Below, piece by piece: positions 1 through 7,258 of a DNA stretch of 14,113 nt; positions within the stretch are counted from its first letter, which is position 1, and every line of letters begins with the position of its first letter. The notes under the pieces were generated by a model. The model saw nothing but the letters and a program-made list of their open reading frames with translations. It had not been told where the DNA came from and ran no database searches. The position numbers were made by a program, and so were the translations under genes. Location: the NCBI GenBank assembly GCA_017526045.1, contig JAFXRX010000036.1, forward strand, positions 1 to 14,113. Direction: 5' to 3'. This DNA comes from Opitutales bacterium (GTDB taxonomy: Bacteria; Verrucomicrobiota; Verrucomicrobiia; Opitutales; Intestinicryptomonadaceae).

Positions 1-103
1 AGTCGCCGCGAACAAGGGTGAATTTCGGGGCGATGTCGTTTTTCCTCAAAAAATCGCCCGCGACCTCGCAGGCGGCGCCGTTAAGATTTACCGTGTTTGC
101 CAT
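1..103 (-). CDS. tpx: Thiol peroxidase / peroxiredoxin, N-terminal fragment (runs off the window)
   Basis: The first 34 residues can be read on the minus strand from the ATG at 103-101. They begin MANTVNLNG and end DIAPKFTLVRGD. This matches the Tpx-type peroxiredoxin N-terminus: a beta-hairpin (xVxLxG), a 'G' turn, then the 'aPdFtLv..D' strand that opens the thioredoxin fold. The peroxidatic Cys would lie downstream, outside the window, so catalytic residues cannot be checked. Tpx is known to reduce hydroperoxides using thioredoxin. No Shine-Dalgarno sequence precedes the ATG; the leader is A/T-rich. It is divergent from the FNT-family gene at 180, with 76 bases between the two starts. It could instead be another peroxiredoxin subclass, but the N-terminal pattern favours Tpx. 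Confidence 0.72.
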   Translation of the reverse strand, partial: MANTVNLNGAACEVAGDFLRKNDIAPKFTLVRGD

Positions 104-179
104 AGTTTTTTATCGAATTAAAACGCATGCATTAAAAATTTATTTACAAAACAATTTCAAGCATTTACTTTTTTTGCCC
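104..179. promoter_or_regulatory. Divergent intergenic region between tpx and the FNT-family gene
   Basis: This 76-base A/T-rich spacer separates two divergently transcribed starts and must carry both 5' ends if each gene has its own promoter. It contains a palindromic GCATGC/ATGCAT stretch near its middle (about 124-131). I cannot pick a convincing -35/-10 pair for either gene, and no Shine-Dalgarno sequence is seen on either side. Confidence 0.4.
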
Positions 180-800
180 ATGAAAAATTTTATAAGCGCA
201 ATTTACGCGGGGCTGATGATTGCCTTCGGCGGGGCTGTTTACGTTTCGAGCGACAACAAATATATGGGCTCGTTTATGTTCTCGCTGGGGCTACTGACTG
301 TAGTTTTGAGGGGCTTTGACCTCTACACAGGCAAAATCGGCTACCTTACAATTTCAAAAACGGAAAATTCGCAGTTCAACATCCTAAAAAGCCCGTTTTA
401 CTACCCCATTATAATTTTGGGCAATTTTGCGGGCGCGTGGCTTTTGGGAACTGCAATGCGCTGCACCAGATTTGCGGGGGCAATCGTGCATAAAACCGAG
501 GCTCTCTCGGCGGCAAAGCTCGCCGACAAGCCGCTTAGCATTTTCATTTTGTCGATGGCTTGCGGCATTATGATGTTTTTGGCGGTCGACGGCTACAAGA
601 AGTCGAAAAACTGGCTTTTTGTCATTTTGCCTGTCATGGTCTTTATTATTTCGGGCTTCGAGCACAGCATAGCAAATATGTTCTATTTTTCCGCCGCAAA
701 CGCCTGGGACATGAAAACGCTCTGGTACGAAATAATCATGATTCTTGGCAACGGCGTCGGCGCAATCGCATTCTGCGCCTGCGAAAAGCTTAAACAGTAA
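180..800 (+). CDS. Formate/nitrite transporter (FNT) family membrane protein, short form
   Basis: 206 residues from the ATG at 180. The frame stays open upstream to 18, but that stretch lies over the tpx start and does not resemble the family. FNT proteins are pentameric channels for small monovalent anions (formate, nitrite, hydrosulfide). Supporting motifs: G11-LMIAFGGAVY in the first helix, FSLGLLT..GFDLYTGKIGYL (34-56), GNFAGA (81-86) in the third helix, ACGIMMFLAV (127-136), and the signature GFEHSIANM (159-167), whose His162 corresponds to the conserved central-pore His. About six hydrophobic segments fit the fold. FocA and NirC are about 265-285 residues, so this one is short at both ends, lacking the N-terminal amphipathic helix. 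The substrate cannot be assigned. It is convergent with hisF. There is no Shine-Dalgarno sequence. Confidence 0.88.
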   Translation: MKNFISAIYAGLMIAFGGAVYVSSDNKYMGSFMFSLGLLTVVLRGFDLYTGKIGYLTISKTENSQFNILKSPFYYPIIILGNFAGAWLLGTAMRCTRFAGAIVHKTEALSAAKLADKPLSIFILSMACGIMMFLAVDGYKKSKNWLFVILPVMVFIISGFEHSIANMFYFSAANAWDMKTLWYEIIMILGNGVGAIAFCACEKLKQ

Positions 801-808
801 AGCGAAAA

Positions 809-831
809 TCCCGCGCAAAACCCGCGCGGGA
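809..831 (-). terminator. Intrinsic terminator after hisF, between convergent genes
   Basis: An 8-bp perfect stem (TCCCGCGC at 809-816 with GCGCGGGA at 824-831) has a 7-base loop. Read on the minus strand it is followed by TTTTCGCTTT, which fits termination of the trpS-hisF operon. On the plus strand the 3' flank is A-rich rather than T-rich, so bidirectional use for the FNT gene is less likely. Confidence 0.65.
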
Positions 832-873
832 ATAAAAAAATTTGCGCCAAAACTTCGCGGTTTCGCGCGGAAA

Positions 874-1632
874 TTAAAGGCGAACGGGCAGCCCCGCGGA
901 CTGCATTGCAAGCTTCGCCTCCCTAATCGAATATGTGCCGAAGTGGAAAATAGAGGCTGCCAAAACCGCGCTGGCCTTGCCGTACTTCACAGCGTCAACC
1001 AAATGCTCGAGCTTGCCCGCCCCGCCCGAGGCGATTACGGGGATTTTAACGGCGTCGCTGACCGCGCGCGTAAGCTCGATGTCGTAGCCGTCCTTCGTGC
1101 CGTCGGCGTCCATTGAAGTAAGCAGAATTTCGCCCGCGCCCCTGCGCTCGACTTCCTTCGCCCACTCGACGGCGTCCAAATTCGTCCTGTTCCTGCCGCC
1201 GTGCGTGTAAACGCCCCACTTGGCAAAGCCCTCTTTTTTTGCGTCGATTGCAACAACTATGCACTGGTTGCCAAACTTCGCGGAAGCCTCCGAAACCAAG
1301 TCGGGGTTTGTTATAGCCGAAGTGTTCAAAGAAACCTTGTCCGCGCCCGCGTTGAGCATGGCGCGGATGTCCTCGATGCTGCGCAAGCCGCCGCCGACAG
1401 TAAGCGGCATAAAGCAGCAGCTTGCGGTGCGCTCGACAACCTCGCGCATAATATCCCTGCCGTCGCTTGAGGCTGTGATGTCCAAAAAGACAAGCTCGTC
1501 CGCGCCCTGGGCTTCGTACGCCTTCGCCTGCTCGACGGGGTCGCCCGCGTCAATCAAATTCACAAAATTTACGCCCTTTACAACTCTGCCGGCATGGACG
1601 TCAAGACACGGAATAATTCTTACACTGAGCAT
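874..1632 (-). CDS. hisF: Imidazole glycerol phosphate synthase, cyclase subunit HisF
   Basis: 252 residues, full family length. HisF is the (beta/alpha)8-barrel cyclase half of the HisH-HisF complex. It uses ammonia from HisH to turn PRFAR into imidazole glycerol phosphate and AICAR, in cytoplasmic histidine biosynthesis. Visible landmarks: IPCLDVHAGRVVKG at the N-terminus with catalytic Asp11, LTVGGGLRS (77-85) and IASGGAGK (200-207) phosphate-binding loops, and VAIDAKK with the second catalytic Asp130. The ATG at 1632 sits two bases after the TAA of the upstream coiled-coil gene, so translation is probably coupled. No separate Shine-Dalgarno sequence is seen. No hisH or other his gene is in the window, so the pathway genes seem dispersed. 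An intrinsic terminator follows at 809-831. Confidence 0.97.
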   Translation of the reverse strand: MLSVRIIPCLDVHAGRVVKGVNFVNLIDAGDPVEQAKAYEAQGADELVFLDITASSDGRDIMREVVERTASCCFMPLTVGGGLRSIEDIRAMLNAGADKVSLNTSAITNPDLVSEASAKFGNQCIVVAIDAKKEGFAKWGVYTHGGRNRTNLDAVEWAKEVERRGAGEILLTSMDADGTKDGYDIELTRAVSDAVKIPVIASGGAGKLEHLVDAVKYGKASAVLAASIFHFGTYSIREAKLAMQSAGLPVRL

Positions 1633-1634
1633 TT

Positions 1635-3038
1635 TTATTCAAAAGACGGGTCGATTTCCAAAGTTTCGTTGGGGTTTAAGACAAGCTCGCCCAAATTGGA
1701 CGGAATTTCGTCGTTGAGCCAAACGGAAATTTTTATGGGATCTGCAATCATGCCGCCGCACTTCCACTGGTATTTGCCGATTTCAAGCAAGTCCATGGGC
1801 GCGCCCTTGTCGGGGCTAAGCCCCGCGCCCTCGCCGCGCACGTATGGAATGTTGCCTATGCCCAAAAAGGCGTTGACAATTACGGCAGTGTCGCCGCTTT
1901 TGACGCGCGTTGGCTTGCGCGGCGGCGGCAGCTGCGCCTCGTCAAACAAATTCGCCTGCGCGCCCGCTTCGCCTTGCCCGCCTGAACCGTTGTTTTTTTC
2001 GATAAACTTCGAGACAGTCTCGCGCGTCGATGACGACTGCGAATTTTGCAAAGCCTTGTCGAGAATACCCTCCCACTTGGGGTTAATCTTCGGCGCTTCC
2101 GCCTGCGGCTCGATTTCCTCGGCGGGCTCGGATTGCCCTTCGGCTTCTTCCTGCGGCTCTTCTTCCTGCAAGTCCCCAAAATCGTCGTCGTTGCCAAAAC
2201 TTTCGCCCTCTTCAATTTCCTCTGGAACTTCCTCAACTTCTTCGGCATCGTCCTCGACTTCCTCTTCGGCGTCGAGATCTTCCTCTTCTTCCTCGCCTTC
2301 AACTTCGCCGCTTTCCTCCGCATTGGCGCCCTCTATTTCTTCTGCGTCATCTTCGGCTTCGGCCCCATCGGCTTCGCCGTCTTCTCCTTCTTCGCCGCCG
2401 CCCTGCGGCTGCCCGTCAGACTCCGCATAGGCGTCGCCAAGAGCCTGCAGCTGGGCGCAAATGTCGTCGAGAATTTGGAACTTTGAAAAGCTTTGCTCGG
2501 AGAGCTTTTCGAGCTTGTCGGAAAGGTACTTTAAGTGCTCGCCGTTTTCTTCGGACGATTTTTTTTCAAAATCGGAAAGCGAATTTTTGAGGTTTTCCAA
2601 GGCGGAATTTGCCGCCGCCAAGCCCGCCTCAAGCTCGGCATTTGCCGCCGAATTGTTTTCGAGAGAGTCTTTTAAATTGCGCACCGAAACTTGCAAAGCC
2701 TCGATTTCAGAGGAAGAGGCTTCGATTTTTTCCTTCTGCGAAAGGAGCGAATCGCGCAGAGTGCGCAAGTCGGCAAAAATCTGCCCGAGCTGGCGGTCGA
2801 AAATTTCGTCGCGCTTCTGGGCTTCGGTTTTCGCGGAGTCAATATCCATGCGGTATGCAAAGAAATGCGGCAAGAGCACAAGGCACATTGCAATCAAGAC
2901 CACCAAGACCAAAGCGAAAGCCTGCCCCGCTTCGAGCGGCTCTTTCAAAAAGATATTCGGCAGCGCGATGAAGAAAACCGACAAAAACATCAGCGCGTCC
3001 GCCGCGTAAACCGGCCACATTGGAACTTTCTTTTGCAT
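1635..3038 (-). CDS. Membrane-anchored coiled-coil protein with acidic linker and conserved C-terminal domain, function unknown
   Basis: 467 residues. In order: two hydrophobic segments (about 8-30 and 36-60); a heptad-like Leu/Glu/Lys-rich coiled coil (about 65-205); an acidic low-complexity linker (about 211-315) that is roughly half Asp and Glu; and a compact globular domain (about 378-467) beginning VKSGDTAVIVNAF and containing GIGNIPYVRGEGAGLS and EIGKYQWK. That last domain recalls a beta-sandwich segment I associate with Opitutae/Verrucomicrobia proteins of similar layout; this is from memory and not checked. The start is supported by one of the few clear ribosome-binding sites here (AAAGGA, 8 bases before the ATG). 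It lies between trpS (24-base gap) and hisF (2-base gap), which shows co-transcription rather than a shared pathway. Envelope organisation or scaffolding is possible; I cannot assign a function. Confidence 0.85.
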   Translation of the reverse strand: MQKKVPMWPVYAADALMFLSVFFIALPNIFLKEPLEAGQAFALVLVVLIAMCLVLLPHFFAYRMDIDSAKTEAQKRDEIFDRQLGQIFADLRTLRDSLLSQKEKIEASSSEIEALQVSVRNLKDSLENNSAANAELEAGLAAANSALENLKNSLSDFEKKSSEENGEHLKYLSDKLEKLSEQSFSKFQILDDICAQLQALGDAYAESDGQPQGGGEEGEDGEADGAEAEDDAEEIEGANAEESGEVEGEEEEEDLDAEEEVEDDAEEVEEVPEEIEEGESFGNDDDFGDLQEEEPQEEAEGQSEPAEEIEPQAEAPKINPKWEGILDKALQNSQSSSTRETVSKFIEKNNGSGGQGEAGAQANLFDEAQLPPPRKPTRVKSGDTAVIVNAFLGIGNIPYVRGEGAGLSPDKGAPMDLLEIGKYQWKCGGMIADPIKISVWLNDEIPSNLGELVLNPNETLEIDPSFE

Positions 3039-3045
3039 ATCGGTG

Positions 3046-3052
3046 ATCCTTT
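3046..3052 (-). promoter_or_regulatory. Shine-Dalgarno site of the coiled-coil gene
   Basis: AAAGGA on the minus strand lies 8 bases before the ATG at 3038, within the 24-base gap after the trpS stop. It fixes the start and stands out because most other starts in the window have no such site. Confidence 0.6.
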
Positions 3053-3062
3053 GATTTTATTT

Positions 3063-4097
3063 TTACTTTGATGAAATTGCGTCGACGTAGCCGACTTTGC
3101 GACAGACTTTGCCCATCATTCTGTCGGCTCTGCGCTGAGCCGCCGCGGCTCCGCGCTTCAAGACGCTTTCAAGATACGCCTTGTCCTTCATAAGCTCCTC
3201 GTACTTTTGCCTTATCGGGTCGAACTTGGCAATGACCGCGTCGGCGACAGTTTTTTTGAAGTCGCCATACTGCCTGCCCTCGAACTCGCTTTCGATTTCG
3301 GAGACGGATTTTTCGGAGACGGAGCTCAAAATGCTTATGAGGTTCGAGATGCCCGGCTTGTCTTCGGAAAATTTCACAGAGCTGCCGCTGTCGGTAACCG
3401 CGCTCATAATTTTTTTGCGAAGGACGTCGGGAGTGTCGATTATGTAAAGGGAGCCAAGCGCGTTCTTGTCGGACTTTGACATTTTGGCCTCGGGATTTTG
3501 CAGCGACATAACGCGCGCGCCCGTTTTGGGGATGTAGGGCTCGGGCAGAGTGAAAGTCGGCGAATATGTGTTGTTGAATTTCTGGGCCAAGTCGCGTGCA
3601 AGCTCCATGTGCTGCTTTTGATCCTCGCCCACGGGGACGATGTCGGCATTGTAAATGAGGATGTCGGCAGCCATTAAAACGGGATAGAACAAAAGCCCCG
3701 AGCCGATTGAAACATCGCCCGCGCCTTCCGCGAGCTTGCGGGACTTGTCCTTGAACTGCGTCATGCGCTCGAGCTGGCCTATTGGGCAAAGACACGCCAA
3801 AACCCAAGTAAGCTCGGCATGGCCCCTGACATTGCTTTGAATGAACATATTGCACTTGTCGGGGTCGAGGCCGCAAGCCAAGTACTGCGCGGCGCACATG
3901 TAAGTATTCTGCCTGAGCTGCGCGGGCACATAAGGCATAGTGATGGCATGCATGTCGACAATGCCGAAATAACATTCATAATCCTGCTGCATTTGCACCC
4001 ACTGGCGCACCGCGCCGATGTAGTTGCCAAGATGCAATTTGCCCGTGGGCTGGGCGCACGTCAAAACAACTTTTCGCTCTAATTTTTGATTTTCCAT
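3063..4097 (-). CDS. trpS: Tryptophanyl-tRNA synthetase
   Basis: 344 residues, the usual length for bacterial TrpS. It is a class Ic aminoacyl-tRNA synthetase that charges tRNA-Trp in the cytoplasm. Seen directly: the HIGH-equivalent PTGKLHLGN (17-25), GEDQKQH (157-163) of the tryptophan/ATP site, and the KMSKS loop at 205-209 followed by DKN. The frame can be extended 11 codons to a TTG at 4130, but the ATG at 4097 gives the normal TrpS N-terminus just before the KVVLTCAQPTG strand, so I use it. Only a weak AAGAAA lies upstream. It is first of a three-gene minus-strand unit with the coiled-coil gene and hisF. A promoter candidate is at 4146-4173. I see no T-box or trp-leader peptide in the leader. 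Confidence 0.97.
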   Translation of the reverse strand: MENQKLERKVVLTCAQPTGKLHLGNYIGAVRQWVQMQQDYECYFGIVDMHAITMPYVPAQLRQNTYMCAAQYLACGLDPDKCNMFIQSNVRGHAELTWVLACLCPIGQLERMTQFKDKSRKLAEGAGDVSIGSGLLFYPVLMAADILIYNADIVPVGEDQKQHMELARDLAQKFNNTYSPTFTLPEPYIPKTGARVMSLQNPEAKMSKSDKNALGSLYIIDTPDVLRKKIMSAVTDSGSSVKFSEDKPGISNLISILSSVSEKSVSEIESEFEGRQYGDFKKTVADAVIAKFDPIRQKYEELMKDKAYLESVLKRGAAAAQRRADRMMGKVCRKVGYVDAISSK

Positions 4098-4145
4098 TTT
4101 CTTAATGAGAACAGAATGAAGCCTGCGCAAATTCTTTTCAATAGT

Positions 4146-4173
4146 ATTTTAAGAAAATGAAAAAATAGCCCAA
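4146..4173 (-). promoter_or_regulatory. Candidate sigma-70-type promoter of the trpS operon
   Basis: On the minus strand TTGGGC (4173-4168) and TAAAAT (4151-4146) are 16 bases apart. This would put the transcription start near 4139 and give a leader of about 40 bases. The position is sensible and both boxes are near consensus, but promoter rules for this lineage are not known from the sequence alone. Confidence 0.4.
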
Positions 4174-4347
4174 CCTTCCCGCCAAAACTTTTTTGCACTT
4201 ATTTGTTTTGTAATAAATATTCCAAAATCTTTTATCTGCTATTTATAATGCGCTTGCGCGGACTTTTATTTATTAAATTGCTTGCAGGGAGCGCAAAAAA
4301 AAAGAGTTTAAACAAAATAGAACGAGGACAGCAAAAAATATAGGGCT

Positions 4348-4380
4348 CCCAAAAATGTTTTTGATAAAAAACTTTTTGGG
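4348..4380. repeat. Long A/T hairpin in the trpS-porin spacer
   Basis: CCCAAAAA and GTTTTT pair with AAAAAC and TTTTTGGG, giving about 14 bp with a single bulged base around a 4-base loop. Read on the minus strand it is followed by GAGCCCTATATTTTTT, so it might act as a weak, distant terminator for the porin gene. Read on the plus strand no T-run follows directly. Confidence 0.5.
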
Positions 4381-4388
4381 AAATTAGA

Positions 4389-4436
4389 CCTGCAAGGGAG
4401 TGTATTTAGACATACTCAACTGCGCAGGCTTTTTTG
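4389..4436 (+). terminator. Plus-strand terminator-like hairpin with no assigned gene
   Basis: An outer stem CCTGC (4389-4393, from ACCTGC) pairs with GCAGG (4424-4428) around an inner GAGT/ACTC stem, followed by C and six T (4430-4435). It has the shape of an intrinsic terminator on the plus strand, yet both neighbouring genes are on the minus strand. Confidence 0.4.
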
Positions 4437-4491
4437 ATCCCGGAGTTCTATGAAGTTTAAAGCTCTTTTATTTCGCTCCCGTCCCCACCTT

Positions 4492-5787
4492 TTAAAATAA
4501 TACCTGGAGGGAAGCTTTGAAGGCATTCGACATCGCGCGGCTTGCCAAAGGCTGCTGCCCATCGGTGTTGCCGACTGCGCCGCGGTACTCGCCCCACTCG
4601 TAGCCAAACGCAACCTTGACAGCGGGGATTACATACCAGTTTACGCCCAAGTAAAAAGTCTGAGCCTTGTCGTAAAGATTGTAAACGTCGCCCGGGGTCG
4701 AGAAGCCGCCCATTGTAACGGGATTGAAGCCCATGGAGTCGGTCGCAAGCCACGAGAAGCGGAAAATCGGCTCAATCTGCCCGATTTCGGAAGCATCAAA
4801 CTTGTAGGAGAGAATGACGTTTACGCCCTGCGGCAAAGCGTCGCGCGCGGAGGCGTACTTGCCGTCTTCGACGCCCTGAATAAAGTATTCGGCGACGAAC
4901 GAGAAATTGCTGTAGCGCAAAGAGAAGAAGGGGTTTACGCCCCAGACCTGCGTGCTGCCGAAGCCGTCGCGCACAAAGCCGCCCTTTGCAAAGCCGAAGT
5001 TGATGCCCGCGTCCCAGGAAATCGGGCGGTCTTTCAAAAAGCCCTCTTCGTGGTATGCGACATTGGCATATACCGACAAATCGTTGTTGCCCTCGAAATT
5101 TGCAAGATACGCGCTGCTGCCCTCGTATGAATTGCCGCCAACCAAAGCCAAGCCGTATGTCAGCCCCTTGACGTAAACGACGTCTCCGCTCCAAAAGAGC
5201 CCGATTGCGCGGGAGCCGAAGTTTTTCATGACATCGGAGCTGTAGGCGTTGGGGCGCGTGAAGAACCATGTGGAGACGGAGCGCTCGATTGCGGGAAGCT
5301 CGAAGTCGTCGAGGTTCTGCTCGTAGCCCATCTGGACTTTTTTCATGCCGATATCAAAGCGGCCTGGCAAATATTCCCAGTCGAATTTTTTGGAGATTAC
5401 GACTTTGTCGAGATAGTTGCGCTTTACGCCCTCCGAGCCGAAGTCCGCAACGACGTCGATGAGCCAGCCGCCGAGGATTTCGGCGTTTAGGCCGACTTTT
5501 ACATAGCGCAGCTCAAAGCCGTTTGTGTCGGCTGAAGCGTTGATTGAGGACGGGCTTTTTACGGAGTTTTTGCCCCAAGAATACCATGCCTGGACGCCGC
5601 CGCCGATTGTCAAAATTTTTGTGCTCGAATTCGACGGGGTTACAACGACGCTTTCCTTGATGAGCTTGCGCGCCTGATCCTCGGTCAAAGTGCCGTTTTT
5701 GACGAGGGTTTCCACCAGACTTTTATCCTGCGCGAAAGAAAATGCCGCCGCAAGAATTAGAATGATGCCTAAAAAAGTCTTTTTCAT
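4492..5787 (-). CDS. OprP/OprO-type outer-membrane porin
   Basis: 431 residues from the ATG at 5787; the open frame upstream is Arg-rich non-family sequence over the hflX end. A signal peptide MKKTFLGIILILAAAFSFAQ gives a mature start near residue 21. Next comes a short helical segment (LVETLVKNGTLTEDQARKLIKE, positions about 25-46) of the type found before the barrel in porins of several Gram-negative phyla. The rest alternates polar and hydrophobic residues with many Tyr, Trp and Phe, as in beta-strands, and the chain ends in LQVLF, the C-terminal Phe used in Bam-dependent barrel insertion. It matches the phosphate-selective porin O/P superfamily by layout. The solute cannot be inferred; phosphate selectivity should not be assumed. 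It follows hflX by about 100 bases on the same strand. There is no Shine-Dalgarno sequence. Confidence 0.85.
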   Translation of the reverse strand: MKKTFLGIILILAAAFSFAQDKSLVETLVKNGTLTEDQARKLIKESVVVTPSNSSTKILTIGGGVQAWYSWGKNSVKSPSSINASADTNGFELRYVKVGLNAEILGGWLIDVVADFGSEGVKRNYLDKVVISKKFDWEYLPGRFDIGMKKVQMGYEQNLDDFELPAIERSVSTWFFTRPNAYSSDVMKNFGSRAIGLFWSGDVVYVKGLTYGLALVGGNSYEGSSAYLANFEGNNDLSVYANVAYHEEGFLKDRPISWDAGINFGFAKGGFVRDGFGSTQVWGVNPFFSLRYSNFSFVAEYFIQGVEDGKYASARDALPQGVNVILSYKFDASEIGQIEPIFRFSWLATDSMGFNPVTMGGFSTPGDVYNLYDKAQTFYLGVNWYVIPAVKVAFGYEWGEYRGAVGNTDGQQPLASRAMSNAFKASLQVLF

Positions 5788-5872
5788 ATCCGAAAAAAAT
5801 TGATTTATGTTCAGTATTAATCCGAACAAAAATCTCAAATATGAAAAATAATGCAAGTTTTTTGTTGCCCGA

Positions 5873-5899
5873 TGTGCCAAAAAAATGCCGCTAAGCGGT
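5873..5899 (-). terminator. Weak terminator at the hflX stop codon
   Basis: On the minus strand CCGC-TTA-GCGG spans the hflX TAG and is followed by CA and seven T. The stem is only 4 bp, so termination is probably partial, leaving read-through into the porin gene possible. Confidence 0.35.
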
Positions 5900-7225
5900 A
5901 AAAACGAGCTCTTTTTCCGCAATTTGCGCAAAATCCGCCTCCGACAAAATTTTCGAGCCCGCCTCGACCGCCGCGGCAAACTTTGCGGGAACACACGCGC
6001 AAATGGCGACGCCCTCGGGGCAATACGCCTTTTTGCGTATCGCGCCAAGCTCCGAAAGGAGGTTTACGAGCCTGTAATTGTCGTGCCGCACCAGAAAATT
6101 CATAATTTTGCTGCGCCGCGCGGCGAAATCTTCGAGCCTGCGCAAAAGCTCGCCAATGCCGACGGAATTTTTCACGCTCGCCTCGATGCAGTCGGGGCAG
6201 TCGAATTTGAGCGAATGCAGCAAAAATTCGTCTTTGGCGGCGTCGATTTTGTTGAGCAGGGTTATGCACGGCTTTTGCCCCGCGCCGAGCTGCGAAAGGA
6301 CTTCTTTTGTGGTCTTGACATGCAACGGCGCGTCGGGGCTGGAAGCGTCGACGACGTTTATGAGAAGATCCGCGACGGCGGCCTCCTCAAGCGTGGACTT
6401 GAACGCGTCTATGAAATTGTGCGGCAGGCGGCGGACAAAGCCGACTGTGTCGGTAATCAAAACGCGCGCGCCGCCCGGGAGCTTCAGCTCGCGCGTCGTG
6501 GGGTCGAGAGTCGCAAAAAGCTTGTCCTGCGCAAGCACGCCCGCGCCCGAAAGGCAGTTCATAAGCGACGACTTCCCCGCGTTTGTGTACCCCACAATGG
6601 CGACGACGGGAATATCGTTTCGCTCGCGCTTTTTGCGCTGTGTCGCGCGGATTTTTTTGACTTCCTCAATCTCTTTTTTGAGGCGGCAGATGCGCTCGAC
6701 GACCCTTCTGCGGTCGGTTTCAAGCTGGCTTTCGCCCGCGCCGCGCTGGGTTATGCCGCCGCCGCGCTGGCGGCTTAGGTGCGTCCATGCGCGCTTGAGG
6801 CGCGGCAGGCTGTAAACAAGGCGGGCAAGCTCCACTTGCAGGCGGGCTTCTTTGGTTATCGCCCTGCGCGCAAAAATTTCGAGAATGACCTCCTGCCTGT
6901 CGATTACGCACTTGCGCGAGTCGCGCTCCCAGTTGCGCTGCTGCGCGGGCGTTATGGCGTCGTCAAAAACGATGCAGTCTGCCTTGAGCTTTTTGGCCTC
7001 GCGCCTGATTTCGGAAAATTTGCCCGCCCCCACCAGATAGCGCGGGTTGGGCTCGCGCAGGTTCACGCACATGCTGCCGGCAACTTCAAAGCCGATGTTT
7101 TGCACAAGCTCCCTAAGCTCCTCCAAAAGCCCCGCGGCAAACTCCTCCGTTTCGCCGTCCCTTCTCAGCCCGACTAAATACGCCCTCTTGCTCTTCGGCG
7201 GTTCCAATTCTGTTTGAGCCGCCAT
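5891..7225 (-). CDS. hflX: GTPase HflX, ribosome-associated
   Basis: 444 residues, normal length. HflX is a translational GTPase-superfamily protein that binds the 50S subunit and splits or rescues stalled ribosomes under stress. The N-terminal HflX domain (about 15-200) contains PRYLVGAGKF and the hallmark GGGITQRGAGESQLETDRR (155-173). The G domain shows G1 GYTNAGKSS (212-220), the switch region FATLDPTTR (237-245), G3 DTVGF (259-263), G4 NKID (325-328) and a G5-like EASVKN (348-353). A C-terminal domain follows. The ATG at 7225 has an A/T-rich leader with no Shine-Dalgarno sequence; a promoter candidate lies at 7259-7287. It is divergent from the ThuA-like lipoprotein gene and upstream of the porin gene. 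Confidence 0.97.
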   Translation of the reverse strand: MAAQTELEPPKSKRAYLVGLRRDGETEEFAAGLLEELRELVQNIGFEVAGSMCVNLREPNPRYLVGAGKFSEIRREAKKLKADCIVFDDAITPAQQRNWERDSRKCVIDRQEVILEIFARRAITKEARLQVELARLVYSLPRLKRAWTHLSRQRGGGITQRGAGESQLETDRRRVVERICRLKKEIEEVKKIRATQRKKRERNDIPVVAIVGYTNAGKSSLMNCLSGAGVLAQDKLFATLDPTTRELKLPGGARVLITDTVGFVRRLPHNFIDAFKSTLEEAAVADLLINVVDASSPDAPLHVKTTKEVLSQLGAGQKPCITLLNKIDAAKDEFLLHSLKFDCPDCIEASVKNSVGIGELLRRLEDFAARRSKIMNFLVRHDNYRLVNLLSELGAIRKKAYCPEGVAICACVPAKFAAAVEAGSKILSEADFAQIAEKELVFTA

Positions 7226-7258
7226 ATTTATTTTGAAAAATTACCCATTACAGAAAGT

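Larger units (their letters stand above)
4119..4436 (+). ncRNA. Possible structured small RNA region between trpS and the porin gene
   Basis: The gap 4098-4491 holds no credible ORF but several complementary segments. AAGCCTGCGCA (4119-4129) is the exact reverse complement of 4421-4431. TTGCAGG (4282-4288) can pair with CCTGCAA (4389-4395), and GGGAGC (4287-4292) with GCTCCC (4345-4350). There is also a 14-bp A/T hairpin (4348-4380). The last stem is followed on the plus strand by six T. CCTGC near 4390 can pair upstream or downstream but not both, as in alternative-fold RNAs. No known RNA (tmRNA, 6S, SRP, RNase P) is recognised. The 5' end, the strand and even transcription are unproven. Confidence 0.25.

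Noticed and set aside
1594..2430. Plus-strand Ser-rich ORF of 278 codons
   Set aside because: It is the complement of the coiled-coil gene's acidic linker; the poly-Ser arises from reading Glu/Asp codons in reverse. No family features.
3169..3975. Minus-strand ORF of 268 codons inside trpS
   Set aside because: Out-of-frame reading of trpS, rich in Arg, His and Cys; trpS itself has HIGH- and KMSKS-type motifs.
4470..4491. T-box-like stretch (AAGGTGGGGACGGGAGCG on the minus strand) that could regulate trpS
   Set aside because: It differs from the conserved T-box core, lies about 370 bases from the trpS start directly after the porin stop, and has no specifier stem or antiterminator I can recognise.
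5788..6048. N-terminal extension of the porin frame
   Set aside because: The 87 extra codons are Arg-rich and cover the end of hflX; the ATG at 5787 opens a clear signal peptide.
5885..6778. Plus-strand ORF of 297 codons opposite hflX
   Set aside because: Shadow of hflX, whose domains and G motifs are complete on the minus strand; the plus-strand product is Arg/Ala-rich without motifs.
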